From assembly GCA_964020155.1 (NCBI GenBank), contig OZ026555.1, forward strand, positions 5,197,295 to 5,261,294: a stretch of DNA of 64,000 nucleotides, in the 5' to 3' direction. The notes under the pieces were generated by a model. That model was given only the letters and a program-made list of their open reading frames with translations, ran no database searches and had not been told where the DNA came from. A program made the position numbers and the translations under genes. Source of the stretch: Chondrilla cf. caribensis. Taxonomy: Eukaryota > Porifera > Demospongiae > Chondrillida > Chondrillidae. Of the stretch, positions 52,685 to 64,000 are shown piece by piece; within the stretch, counting starts at the first letter, position 1; every line of letters begins with the position of its first letter.

Positions 52685-54927
52685 CTAGGTTCTCAACCAA
52701 AACATTCCAGAGCGAAGTCTGTTGTAGTCTGGGAGCTGCTCCACTGGTCCTGTGAGAAAGTCAGGTGTCAGTCCCATGACAATCAGGTGATTAAACATGT
52801 CTTACCAATTCCTACAACAGCTGGGCATTGATCATAGATGTAGCGAGTTGCAACTTCTCGGACAGTTTTAGCATCAATTTGCTACATGCAAGAAAGTGTG
52901 TGAGTGACTGCCTTGAAGATCACACCAGTCAACATGCCCACTCACCTCAATTCTATAGTCTAGTTCTGGTAGAGGAATACGCCTGCCGTAGGTGACCATT
53001 TGCCTCCCAATGTCCTCACAAACTGGAGTGGATCCTAACAACAAGCATACAACTGGATTACACTGAACGGATCTCCACCGAGAAAGAAATCACCAAGGAG
53101 ACAACCTTCAACCCCCTCAACTCACCATCAAGCTGCATCAACATGCTGGACTTGAGTACTCTCTTTGCTCGCTCCACCTCACTCTCAGTGACACTGTTAC
53201 ACACTCGCATCCTACACAGGGAGGCCGAGACCATAAGGAATATCCAAGAAGAGATGAGGTTAGACGTGTGCAGCAGCTTACCACTCATTTTGTACATTGA
53301 AGAGAAGATCATCAATATTCATAGCTTCTGTTACCAGATATATACCCCTTAAATGACAATAGGAACCGGAACAGTAAAATTAATAAGTACATGTGATTTG
53401 TTGTGAGTGCGTGTGCGTGTGCGTGTGCGTGTGTGTGTGTGTGTGTGTACATTCATGCATACACTCGTACCACAGCCCAGTGTCTGTATAACACGTGTTG
53501 AAGGACATGAAGCTGTGTGCTAGGTTCTCCTTTGCCACGTTCTAACAAGAGAGAAGAACCCAATATGAACAGAGTCAGAGGTTGACGGACGTCACACAGC
53601 CTCTCACCTGTGCTAGCTTACTTGCCAACATTGTTTTCTGTCCGAGAGACCTGTCCCAGCTACCAACAAGCTGAGGGTTGTGAGTCGAAGGTCATAACAA
53701 GGCCAACCACTAACTTGTCAACTGACTCACTGTGCTGGCAATCATGAGAGGGAAGTAGTCCGGATGGGTCCACCCCACCCCCTCCACAGCCACTGCAACG
53801 TGGGCAAAAGGCATACTGTCATCTCTCTGGCGCATCTACAGAGAACAGAGGTCTCTGAAGCATGAAGCAACTCCTTACAAACTACAACACACCTCACTCC
53901 CTGTGAAGCGACACGGGTTGGTCTTGGGGAGCTCAACAGTTTGAGGAATGGACGAGAAGTGCTTCTCAGCCAATTTCACCAGTTCTTCATGATCGACACC
54001 TGCAACAAACAAACACAGTGAAAAGGAACAAGGCACACTGTGTTACCACTCTGGTTGTGGAGCAGTGTTACAGTCCAGGGTGGAGCTGGGCCACCCCACC
54101 CCATGATGTTAAGATCTACACCTCCATACACACCCACCTCCAGCTGCCGCTAGCACCATCCGAGACCCGGTGTAGTGCGTCTTGATATAGTCCACAATGT
54201 CCCCTCGTGACATACTCCTGTAGAGACAACACACACGGATGACACTGGTGCAAGCTAGCCCACATTACCCATCGTGAGACATACGTACTTTATGTTTTCT
54301 GTTGGTCCCAGTATGGTCATCCCGAGGGGGGTACCCTGGTAAGCAGTAGCGTGGAGATAGTCAAATATCACTTCTTCCACTTGTGTTTCCACTTCTTGCA
54401 TCTCACGAAGAATAACGCTACGTTCTCTGTTGATCTGGCCATCTAGGAAGGTAGGGTTCTGAAGGATATCCCCCAGTATGTCCACAACTAAAAAAATGGA
54501 ATGAAAAAGAGATTAATTGCCAACATCAACAACGGCAGTGCATGGAGTCAGCACCTTCCATCCAATTGTGGAGTACTACCTAATGGACAAATCACACCCA
54601 AAGTAACAAGGTAAACAGAGGTATGACAGTGGAGGTCTCACAGAGCCAGTGAACGTATAAAATGGTTTGAGTGGGACAGAGACTCTTTGTGACCATGTCA
54701 TTACAAGCTCCACTAATTAAGGACAGTGTATAACTGAACCCCACCAATAACACATTTGAAAGAACAGGGAGGAATATCACTTAATTGAAGAATTATCAAA
54801 ACAATACACACTACATTGACTAGAGGACATTGGTACTGGGGGCAATGGTCTTTACTGCGGAGGGAATGGGTACCTATCACACAACAAACACACACACAGA
54901 GATAAATACACACATGTGCACACAGAT

Positions 54928-54986
<59 letters not shown>

Positions 54987-55930
54987 CACACACACATGCA
55001 CACACGTACACACACACACACACACACATGCACACACACATGCACACACGTACACACACACACACACACACACACACCTTGTGGGATGTCCTTGGTCAGA
55101 GACTTAGCAAAGTATGCTGTTATTTCTCTGGAAGTGTAGGCATTTAGATGAGCACCCAAGTTTTCCACTTCCAATTCAAGTTGAGTCTGGGTCCTTCTCT
55201 GCGTCCCCTTAAATATCATGTGCTCAAGGAAATGAGCAACTCCGTTATTTTCTTCAGTCTCAAAGCGACTCCCGGCATCTATCCAGAGGCCAACCTGAGA
55301 GGAGGAATACACATGTGAACAGGACACACATCATCCCGACAACCTTGCAGTGTTAACTTCAATTGAGTTACAGAAGATATACACAAATTCGAATCTCAAT
55401 CAGTACAAAGCCAGAGTTGGATTACCACTGGGAGCCAGGATTATAAGTCGTTATTGTAGAATTCCGTCTCAGGAAATAAGGACTTAATGATACCAGACCC
55501 ATAGTTACTGAGACAAACTCCCAATTTCAAAATTGGAGGCGAGAATGGGTCTGGGCTGAGCGAGACTAGGTCAACTCAGCTAGAGAACACAATTACAATA
55601 TCCCAAACGTCAATTAGTTTGTACAGAGGGTTTGTACCACCAGATGTTCACTCACCGTACACGTTTGCAGTCCTGTGTTCTCACTTGCAACTTTTATGCC
55701 ATTCTGAAGAGTGGTAACTTTAGTTTCGGGGACATTTCTCAGTGATTCTTGGAAGGAATATCCCGGACTGGAAGATACAGAAGCCAGCCTTCTCCCGCCT
55801 ACATTCTGATGTTAATGGCCAAGATGAAGCAAGGTTATCACGAATAAACCTCATAAATACGTAATATAAAGGATTTCACCATAATAGACCGCCATAAAAC
55901 GTTCCTCCTGCTAATCCACCTGAACGCCAT
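52685..55930 (-). CDS. PMPCB: Mitochondrial processing peptidase beta subunit
   Basis: The catalytic beta subunit of MPP, which removes presequences from imported mitochondrial proteins. Fourteen exons: 55930-55880, 55805-55656, 55295-55078, 54487-54289, 54217-54138, 53999-53893, 53834-53731, 53670-53608, 53541-53471, 53347-53282, 53211-53126, 53034-52946, 52881-52806, 52749-52685, giving 474 residues. The N terminus is basic ([13 protein letters not shown]), fitting a presequence. The inverted zinc motif HxxEH is seen as [11 protein letters not shown], with the third zinc ligand in [16 protein letters not shown] and following. Further matches are [35 protein letters not shown], the glycine-rich [32 protein letters not shown] and FWLRT at the end. 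All catalytic residues are present, so it is the beta rather than the alpha or core-1 type. Confidence 0.94.
54926..55077. repeat. (CA)n tract at PMPCB donor
   Basis: Long interrupted CA repeats with tgcacacac and gtacacac variants. The sense-strand donor after CCACAAG reads gtgtgtgtg. Confidence 0.95.
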
Positions 55931-56111
55931 TTTGATTAACGCATCACGTGACTTCATCAACTTGCTTACAAACATGGCTTCCAGCTGCTAAAGCAGTACA
56001 AATTTATGTTCAATGCAATTGGGCAGTTTCATTACTAATATACATCCATGTAAATGTCGTAAATAATAAATAGAGCAACTGTACACATAGTAGAATGTTA
56101 AAATTGTACAA
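55931..56111. other. Short gap, type II gene 1 to PMPCB
   Basis: 181 bp holding the PMPCB promoter and the 3' flank of the next gene on the same strand. Confidence 0.5.
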
Positions 56112-57626
56112 TCAGATTCGCAAAGTATAAACAGATATGGTTTGGTAGGGACAATACTTGTAGTACACCCTTCCAATGCCATCGCTGCCGTGGTCGAACT
56201 TAGCATCAACCAAACAAACAAGATCTTCATAAATATGCTCTCCTAGCGTGAGAGTTCTCAATACAAAACTGGCTTTTAGATCACTCGAGTTCCCATTGAG
56301 GGGCTGATAGATGAAATCATAAGACACCACACCACCACTGGTATTGGCTCCTGAAATGTACTACATGTGAGAAAAGAAACAAAGTGTCAGAACGTGGTCT
56401 GGCTGAGCACACACATTCCTCTCACATGGGGTAATGTTGCATTTGGTATTTCAAAGTCATACAGTCTGGTGAGGTTCATGTAGATCTCTTTGGTCTTGTA
56501 CACACAGTGGTCATAGTCCACGACCGTGAGAGGTACTTGTGATTCAGGAACCTTTATCACGTGAAAGATCAAGACATCACAAGAACAGTCTGAGCTCAAT
56601 GGAATGGAATGGAATACATAATAATATTATGTGTCTGAAGGATTACCTGTCCTCTGCGCTGTAAGGATTCCAGGGTAGCCCTCAAACTTGTAAGCTCCTT
56701 TGAATAGAAGAACTCGACACAATGAAAATGGTTTCATGCCACTATCAATGTGTCACAGCACAACATGAGGTAGGTCAGACATGACCACAAGGATTCATGA
56801 AAAGTAATGTTACATTACAATGAATGGTAGTTCCAATGGACTGGCAACATTGAAACGCATCACTATCGATTGCTATTCACACGGCTGGTCTTCTCACAGA
56901 TGATTGGGGGTAACTGCAATGTACACTAGACCTCACTGCTGAGCCCACCTAAGGGACAAATCAAAGTGGTCCCATTGTGAAATGGTCCCAACTCTTATGT
57001 TTGAAGTGTCTAGAGTAATACGGTATAGGACTCCTGGGACTGGGAGGTAGTGGTCCTACTACTGTAGTGGTCTGGGAGGTAGTGGTCCTACTACTGTAGT
57101 GGACTGGGAGGTAGTGGTCCTACTACTGTAGTGGTCTGGGAGGTAGTGGTCCTACTACTGTAGTGGTCTCATTACAGATGTGGCCCCAAGTGGGGGTCTG
57201 CTGTATGGCATTAGTCACCAGAAGACCATAAATGACTGGACATGGATAGAGAGATGAAAAGAGATGGTTGAAGGAGGTTCACCAATACCAGGAAGTGAGG
57301 GGGCATTATGATCACAGACTCCAAGTGGGTGTAGTCCATAGAGTGCGTGATTGTCATATACGTCTTTTGAATTACCTCCCACATGCCCCCACTGTCATGG
57401 GGACGTGCCACATCGAACCACCCTAAGACAAGGAACGTCCCCTGCAGTCCGACAGGACATGCCTATGCTCATTTATGGGATGATATGTATGTGAGTAACA
57501 TGATCGCTGTATAGTTAGTAAGGCAATCACACATGTGACATACCACTGGGTATGTGAGACTCACACATCCACAACACACCCATGACACACCCATGCAGCC
57601 ACATTGGCACACATACTGACACACAG

Positions 57627-57686
<60 letters not shown>

Positions 57687-58009
57687 CACACACGCACGCA
57701 CGCACGCACACAGACCTCGTTGACGTGGAAAGGAGTAATAGTACCAACTGTGATCAAGATGTTCAGGACAATAGCTAGGCTAATCCAGAGAACCGCCACA
57801 GAAGGACAGAAAAAGAGACAGCAAATCAACGAACATTCCTTTAGATCTCTTCGCTTCTGTTTCAATAATTTGCCCGGGACTTCCGCGTATATTTCTTCCT
57901 CTTCTTCTATTGCGACAAGTTTCTCAGATGCTGTGGTTTGGGAGTAGATTGGATTGATACCCGACGCCGCCACCGACTGTTCCGTTACAGAATGACGTTG
58001 ATGGCTCAT
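56112..58009 (-). CDS. Type II membrane protein with NPxY motif, tandem family member 1
   Basis: I do not recognise this protein. Five exons (58009-57716, 57441-57289, 56686-56647, 56589-56426, 56360-56112) sum to 299 residues in frame; the third exon is short and the least certain. There is no signal peptide. The N-terminal ~58 residues are cytoplasmic, with NPIY at 19-22 and an acidic YAEV site (EEEEEIYAEV). A membrane segment spans about 60-91, preceded by KQKRRDLK. The ectodomain is cysteine-poor, with NxT/S sites (MNLTR, PNATL, NGNSS), the motif TVVDYDHC, and an end rich in beta-like strands. TVVDYDHC resembles TVVNYSEC in the third tandem gene. The NPxY could bind PTB domains or clathrin adaptors; that is inferred from the motif. 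Confidence 0.7.
57030..57172. repeat. ~32-bp minisatellite, ~4 copies
   Basis: The unit gggaggtagtggtcctacta plus ctgtagtggtct, in an intron of the first type II membrane protein gene. Confidence 0.9.
57631..57684. repeat. (CA)n tract near a donor
   Basis: With the following cacgcacgcac it runs into the donor at 57715 (gtctgtgtgcgtg on the sense strand). Confidence 0.95.
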
Positions 58010-58353
58010 CGCTATACGGGACAACGAAGAAATTATCCTCTATTCGCTCCGCGGTGGCCGTCTCCAACGATTCGCTCCTCGCTGTCACACCACGGTCTGT
58101 TTACGTTTTGCTCTTCCCGCGTCGCCAAACTGTCCCGCTTGGGATGATGCAATAGGCTATTATACCTATAGGTACTTTGTATGGCCATAATAACATGCAT
58201 ATAATACCATGCGTACAATAATAATGATAATACTGTATTACATAACATATATGGTGCGTATGTGTATATAATATATATGTACTTTATAATGAAAGTAGTA
58301 TAACAATAATAATAAAATTGAAGTGATGGGCTACACTGTCGGTAGTTTTGCCG
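58010..58353. other. Gap between type II genes 1 and 2
   Basis: The promoter of gene 1 and the 3' flank of gene 2, AT-rich near 58200-58320. Nothing else seen. Confidence 0.45.
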
Positions 58354-58617
58354 TCAAACCTCAACAATTTGGTATGTTTGGATGTTACAGTATAATCTGT
58401 GGTAGTGGCACATGCCTGACCCCCTACACTCACAGTTCAGGACCCCGGCTTGTACACTGTAGTAAGCGTAGGATGCAGGACCAGGAATTGAGATCCAACA
58501 GGCTATTTCCACTGTGATTACTGTAAGATCCTCTGTATCAACACCATGTGTGGCTATCTGCAGCATCAAAAGCATATTTATTTAGATTAAACATTTCAAT
58601 ACCCTTTTCACAGCAAA

Positions 58618-58690
<73 letters not shown>

Positions 58691-59082
58691 TACATACATG
58701 CACTACACACAAGAGCGAAATCTAACCGGGTGCATATCATCATCTGAGATGTTACAAAAGGTATGCTCTATAGAACAGTTCTTATCAATAGAGGTACAAT
58801 CACTCAAGTTCCACGTTCTTAGTGAGGTTGTGTTCTGTGGTAATGAGGTGGGTTGAGGCATCATCACTGTCTCTGTTACTGTCTCGGTCACTCCAGACAC
58901 CTAGATGGGTACACGGTAACAATTATCCAAACAGGAGAGGTAAATAAACGATGATGGTTGGGTCAGGTTACTAATTATGGGCTCTGTAAACTCACCGTAA
59001 CTGATAGCAACGGCCACAAAAGCGAAACCATGCTGGTGAAGTTACATCACCATGGTTCAGGAGCAGTTACATACACACACCA

Positions 59083-59116
<34 letters not shown>

Positions 59117-59598
59117 ACATTCACACAAGATATCGAGTTGTTTAGACCGGAGACAGCTGATTGTAAAGATGCTATGGAGTTTTTCAAATCTACGACAACA
59201 TCTCCTCTGTCCAAATCGCCACTCACCACCAAACCACAGAGTAAAATAGCAACAAAAGACACCAGTAGAGCAATTATCCCTAGTACTACTGCCAGGACGA
59301 AACTGCAAAACTGGCAAAGTGGCTTATTTTCGTCCTTAGTCGTTAGCGCTATGTTGGTCTTTGATCCATTGCGATCGTTTAATTCGAAACGCTCACCATA
59401 AACAGGATTTTGATTATCTTTGGTGATTGTCGCCTCGTCGTAGTGAGGACCGCTCGAATGGTTGTGGGTCCGCGAAGTTTCCCCGGGGAACCCTACCCCT
59501 CGGTGTCGAGTCACTGCATCTGTTTCCACAGAGGCGTAAAGGGGGTTCAACTGTGTCTGTGTCGGGCTCGGGCTGCGTAGTTTAAAAGAAGCGGCCAT
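58354..59598 (-). CDS. Type II membrane protein with two NPxY motifs, tandem family member 2
   Basis: Not recognised. Three phase-0 exons (59598-59119, 58900-58727, 58557-58354) give 285 residues. The cytoplasmic part (residues 1-95) has NPLY at 18-21 and NPVY at 64-67. A membrane segment spans about 99-125 (LAVVLGIIALLVSFVAILL) after a charged stretch. The stalk has heptad-like hydrophobics (VDLKNSIASLQSAVSGLNNS). Then follow a Thr-rich linker with NxT/S sites and a C-terminal cysteine-rich domain (LNCECRGSGMCHYHRLYC). The first-exon length (480 bp) nearly equals that of member 3 (483 bp), and the plan is the same: cytoplasmic NPxY, one membrane helix, coiled stalk, small Cys-bearing head. 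(TG)n starts at the first donor. Confidence 0.75.
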
Positions 59599-60328
59599 CT
59601 TCAGGAAGTCTGTTGGTACGCTCACCGCCCTCCGGGACCAGTCCAGGAAGGGCTCAGAGTAGAGGAGGAAGACTTAGCAGTGCCTTCGATTCACCAAACA
59701 TCCGTACATGTACGGTTTATTCCGTATACTTATCCGTTATTGTTCCCATCCGGGATGGCTATGTACAATGTCATGATTTGAGTGTCTAACTTGTCATCAG
59801 TAGCTATGAGTAATAGCAGTCATTAGTAGTAGCCATAGTAATAATCCAGAACTGCATCAAGGGAATGGTGTGAGGATTGAGGGACTAGTGTGAGGATTGA
59901 GGGACTAGTGTGAGGATTGAGGGACTAGTGTGAGGATTGAGGGACTAGTGTGAGGATTGAGGGACTAGTGTGAGGATTGAGGGACTGGTGTGTGGATCGA
60001 GGGATTGGTGTGTGGATCAAGAGACTGGTGTGTGGATTGAGGGACTATGTGTGGGACAATAATAATTTGTGGTTTCTTACCCGTTGAAGTCACCTCATTG
60101 CATAAATACCTAACACTGTAGTATGCTCTCTGTTGACATTCTACATAATCACCAATCCTTTATTAATATTATTGTTTATCATTAGGGCAGCAAGCTTCAC
60201 TTGTGTTAGCTATTTTTTGCTAATGGTTCAATTAAATTGATTACACGAGATAAATAATAGTTAGTATATGTGGGAGCGTGTCCAATTCTAAACAGTCTGA
60301 TGAGGTGTATAAAAATCAGCTAGTACAC
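59599..60328. other. Gap between type II genes 2 and 3
   Basis: About 730 bp with the promoter of gene 2, a 20-bp minisatellite and the 3' flank of gene 3. No gene seen. Confidence 0.5.
59866..60050. repeat. 20-bp minisatellite, ~9 copies
   Basis: The unit gggactagtgtgaggattga repeats exactly six or more times; the last three copies are diverged (ctggtgtgtggatcga). Confidence 0.97.
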
Positions 60329-62001
<1,673 letters not shown>

Positions 62002-62693
62002 ATTGCGGCTTGATGGCTGAACTTCTTTTGGGAAAAGAAACGGAACGAATGACCGCGCGACCTGAACATGTCATGTGACGTAACAAACACGCGCCATCAC
62101 CCGAGGACCAAATATAGTGTACTGTACACATAATATTACACAACTTTCACTAGTAACGAGGTATAGTGTTCAATTGGTGTCTGTTTGGTTCATTTGGTGT
62201 TCAATTGGTGTGCTGAAGTCCGTGTTTTTCCGAAATGGCTCGTTCTTGGTACAAATTTTTGATACTCCCTATGATTGCAAAGAAGCCAGAATGACAAAGG
62301 AATGTCATTAGTGATTAATGGTCCATGGTGACAAGCTAAAAATAGAATAGCTGCCCATTAGTACATTGGCCTCATGTTGACATACTTCTATTACAACAAT
62401 AAGAAAACAATCTCATTTGATCTGTTCATCAGTATGTGGACACCTATCACCCCAATACCTGTAAGTTACTGGGTCTACAATAAGACAAATGCGAATTGAA
62501 TTTACCAACAAAGGCTGTCATCTTTACTCGCCTAGCTGTAGTACTTGGAAGTCATTAACTCTGACTGTAATACAGTGAACCTGATAACTTGTGCCTAGCA
62601 TACCACTGAAAGGCAGCAGCTAGCTGTTGAAATGTTGGTGTAAAAATGATCTGGCTAGTGAATTACATTGAATTCTTGATATTATATTTGTGC
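62002..62693. other. Intergenic, type II gene 3 to SPAG8
   Basis: The promoter of the type II gene and the 3' flank of SPAG8. A small direct repeat (ttcaattggtgt, ttcatttggtgttcaattggtg) lies near 62168-62212. A further SPAG8 3' exon could lie here, but I could not find one. Confidence 0.4.
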
Positions 62694-63798
62694 CTAGCAT
62701 TTTTGTAAGACGGACAAGGGGAGGGGTCCACCCACCATCACATCGCTGATGTTACTCCTCCAGTAGGTCAGCGGCTGTTCCTTGTATAGGTCATGAGGCT
62801 GTGGAATGCAGTAGGAGTGATATTACCATGGCAACCTGAACATACTTGTAGCCCTGGTGTGTGCTCACCTTAGTTGGTGGTTGTTCACAGGGTTGAAAAT
62901 CTACAATTGGAAAAAAAAAAAGAAGAATTGCATCAAACAATACTACCATGTGTAGTTAATAAATGACAGGTACAAAGAATGCCATATCATATTTGGTGTG
63001 AATATGCATACATACACAGGTATGCACACCTCAGTACCACACAGGAAGTGATAATACACGTTCAAATACCTTTGCCAATTTGTGTCCTTATTTGGTGTTA
63101 GTGTATTCATGTGTAGTCTGTTTGTCTACTAACAAGCTCCTACCACACAACACTGGTGCCAACACAATCTGCACACCAACCATGAAGAGCTCACCAAGGG
63201 AGTAGTCATGCTGGGTTGTTGATATCAGCTCTACTGGTGGAGGTGGAGGATGGAACTCCTCTTCTACTTCCTTAGCAACCATTTCATATAAAGATTTCTG
63301 CAAGGCTTCCCTTCGACTACCATTCATTCTCATTTTGGGTCCTTCAGGAGACTTGTATGTCTCCCGAACTGCTGATGTCTTTGACACTGGAGAATCCGTG
63401 TCAGTAGTTAAAATTCCCTTCATTCAACAGAAGACACAAAATAGGTGATCTCTCCTGGTAAGCCTGGTATTCAACATCTCCCAACTTAGCTTGGATATGG
63501 CCATTACTTATGATAGCAGTAACCCCCGAAAAGAGTAATAATTGCAATACATGAACTGCTTGATTATTAAAATGCATAGTCACAAGCATACCTTGTGACC
63601 TTGGCGGTGTAGAGCTGTGCTTAAAGTCCCATCTGGTTGACGATTACCTTCTTCTAAGTGAGCTACTTGCCGCTTTGAAAGGAATTAAATAGAGTATCAG
63701 TGACAATTAAACAATGGCATGGGTGCATCAATGTCAGGCTAACGTACCTCTTCTACCCAATTCTCTATGAGTGTCTTCGTCTGCAAGTTGACAGACAT
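62694..63798 (-). CDS. SPAG8: SPAG8-like ciliary microtubule inner protein
   Basis: SPAG8 sits inside the A-tubule of ciliary and sperm-tail doublets. Five exons (63798-63748, 63672-63592, 63417-63195, 62900-62869, 62798-62694) give 163 residues matching the C-terminal conserved half of vertebrate SPAG8: IENWVEER at the start, HRQGHKGILT (family GHRGLLT), GSRREALQKSLYEMVAKEV, STTQHDYS (family VTHHDYR) and PTKPHDLYKEQPLTYW (family PTKPHDYRQEQPETFW). The long repetitive N-terminal half of mammalian SPAG8 is absent. An upstream in-frame ATG (63930) would add a hydrophobic segment but is not supported by homology. The last exon may instead splice at a GTGGGT near 62730, so the C terminus is provisional. 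Confidence 0.85.
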
Positions 63799-64000
63799 TT
63801 TAGTTGTTGCTATGGTACAGGGATTTCCCCCTAAATTACTGTACGGAGTTATCCTAACATTTGCACATGGCCGTCGAAAGAAGATGAACATCAGAAACGC
63901 AACTGTAAATGCCAGAAAGAGTAGTGACATTAGTTATCGCTTCTATCTCAGTCATTTATCATCTGTTTCCATAGCCCGAAGACCTTCTGAACATGCAGCA
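63799..64000. other. Upstream flank of SPAG8
   Basis: A minus-strand open stretch of 44 codons precedes the SPAG8 ATG in frame (63930-63799) and codes for a hydrophobic segment followed by unremarkable sequence. I treat it as 5' untranslated region or promoter. Confidence 0.35.

Noticed and set aside
56647..56697. Alternative coiled-coil exon (ELTSLRATLESLQ) in the first type II gene
   Set aside because: It resembles the stalk exon of member 3, but its phase does not fit the next exon, while the overlapping 56686-56647 exon does. I kept the in-phase model, with low certainty.
58996..59032. Possible short exon (HGFAFVAVAISY) in the second type II membrane gene
   Set aside because: It leaves a one-base phase, which puts a stop in the next exon; direct joining of the flanking exons keeps the frame.

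Overview
This window is nuclear DNA from an animal. It has spliced genes with short introns (often 60-150 bp), canonical GT-AG junctions, metazoan gene families (an IQSEC-type Arf GEF, a synaptophysin-family MARVEL protein, TMEM161, an Ig/FN3 receptor, a Rab32-like GTPase) and ciliary proteins (PIERCE2, SPAG8). The compactness, with gaps of 73-262 bp between many genes, and a set of proteins I cannot place in bilaterian families fit a sponge or another early-branching animal best. The species is an inference. Exon models were made by eye; most recognised genes sum to a multiple of three with matching phases, which is the main check on them.

Layout. 1-1021: 3' end of an unknown plus-strand gene with a 27-bp minisatellite in its intron. 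About 1560-9130: a ~185-bp satellite array of roughly 40 monomers with higher-order structure. 9656-10987: THOC7 (+). 11647-13026: Rab32-like GTPase (-), divergent from a synaptophysin-like gene (+, 13160-14746). 15153-20607: Ig/FN3 single-pass receptor (-). 21390-22790: LINE remnants. 23275-25135: mucin-like membrane protein (+). 25568-27867: HEMK1 (+). 28524-46743: tightly packed minus-strand block of IQSEC, PRPF18, MON2 and TMEM161. 47006-47573: PIERCE2 (+). 47648-49309: PSMA5 (-). 50122-52126: two Rho GTPases head to head. 52685-55930: PMPCB (-). 56112-62001: three tandem genes (-) for a family of NPxY-bearing type II membrane proteins that I do not recognise. 62694-63798: SPAG8 (-).

Several genes share themes. 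Membrane traffic: Rab32-like, synaptophysin-like, MON2 and IQSEC. mRNA handling: THOC7 and PRPF18. Mitochondria: HEMK1 and PMPCB. Ciliary doublet inner proteins: PIERCE2 and SPAG8. No operon logic is expected, but the 28.5-46.7 kb block is unusually tight. The most unusual window-wide signal is that long (TG)n tracts lie on the sense strand of introns and very often start at or just after the 5' splice site. The best candidates for something undescribed are the tandem type II NPxY family, the satellite with its 1,676-bp higher-order unit, and the triple MEF2-like motif between the Rho paralogues.
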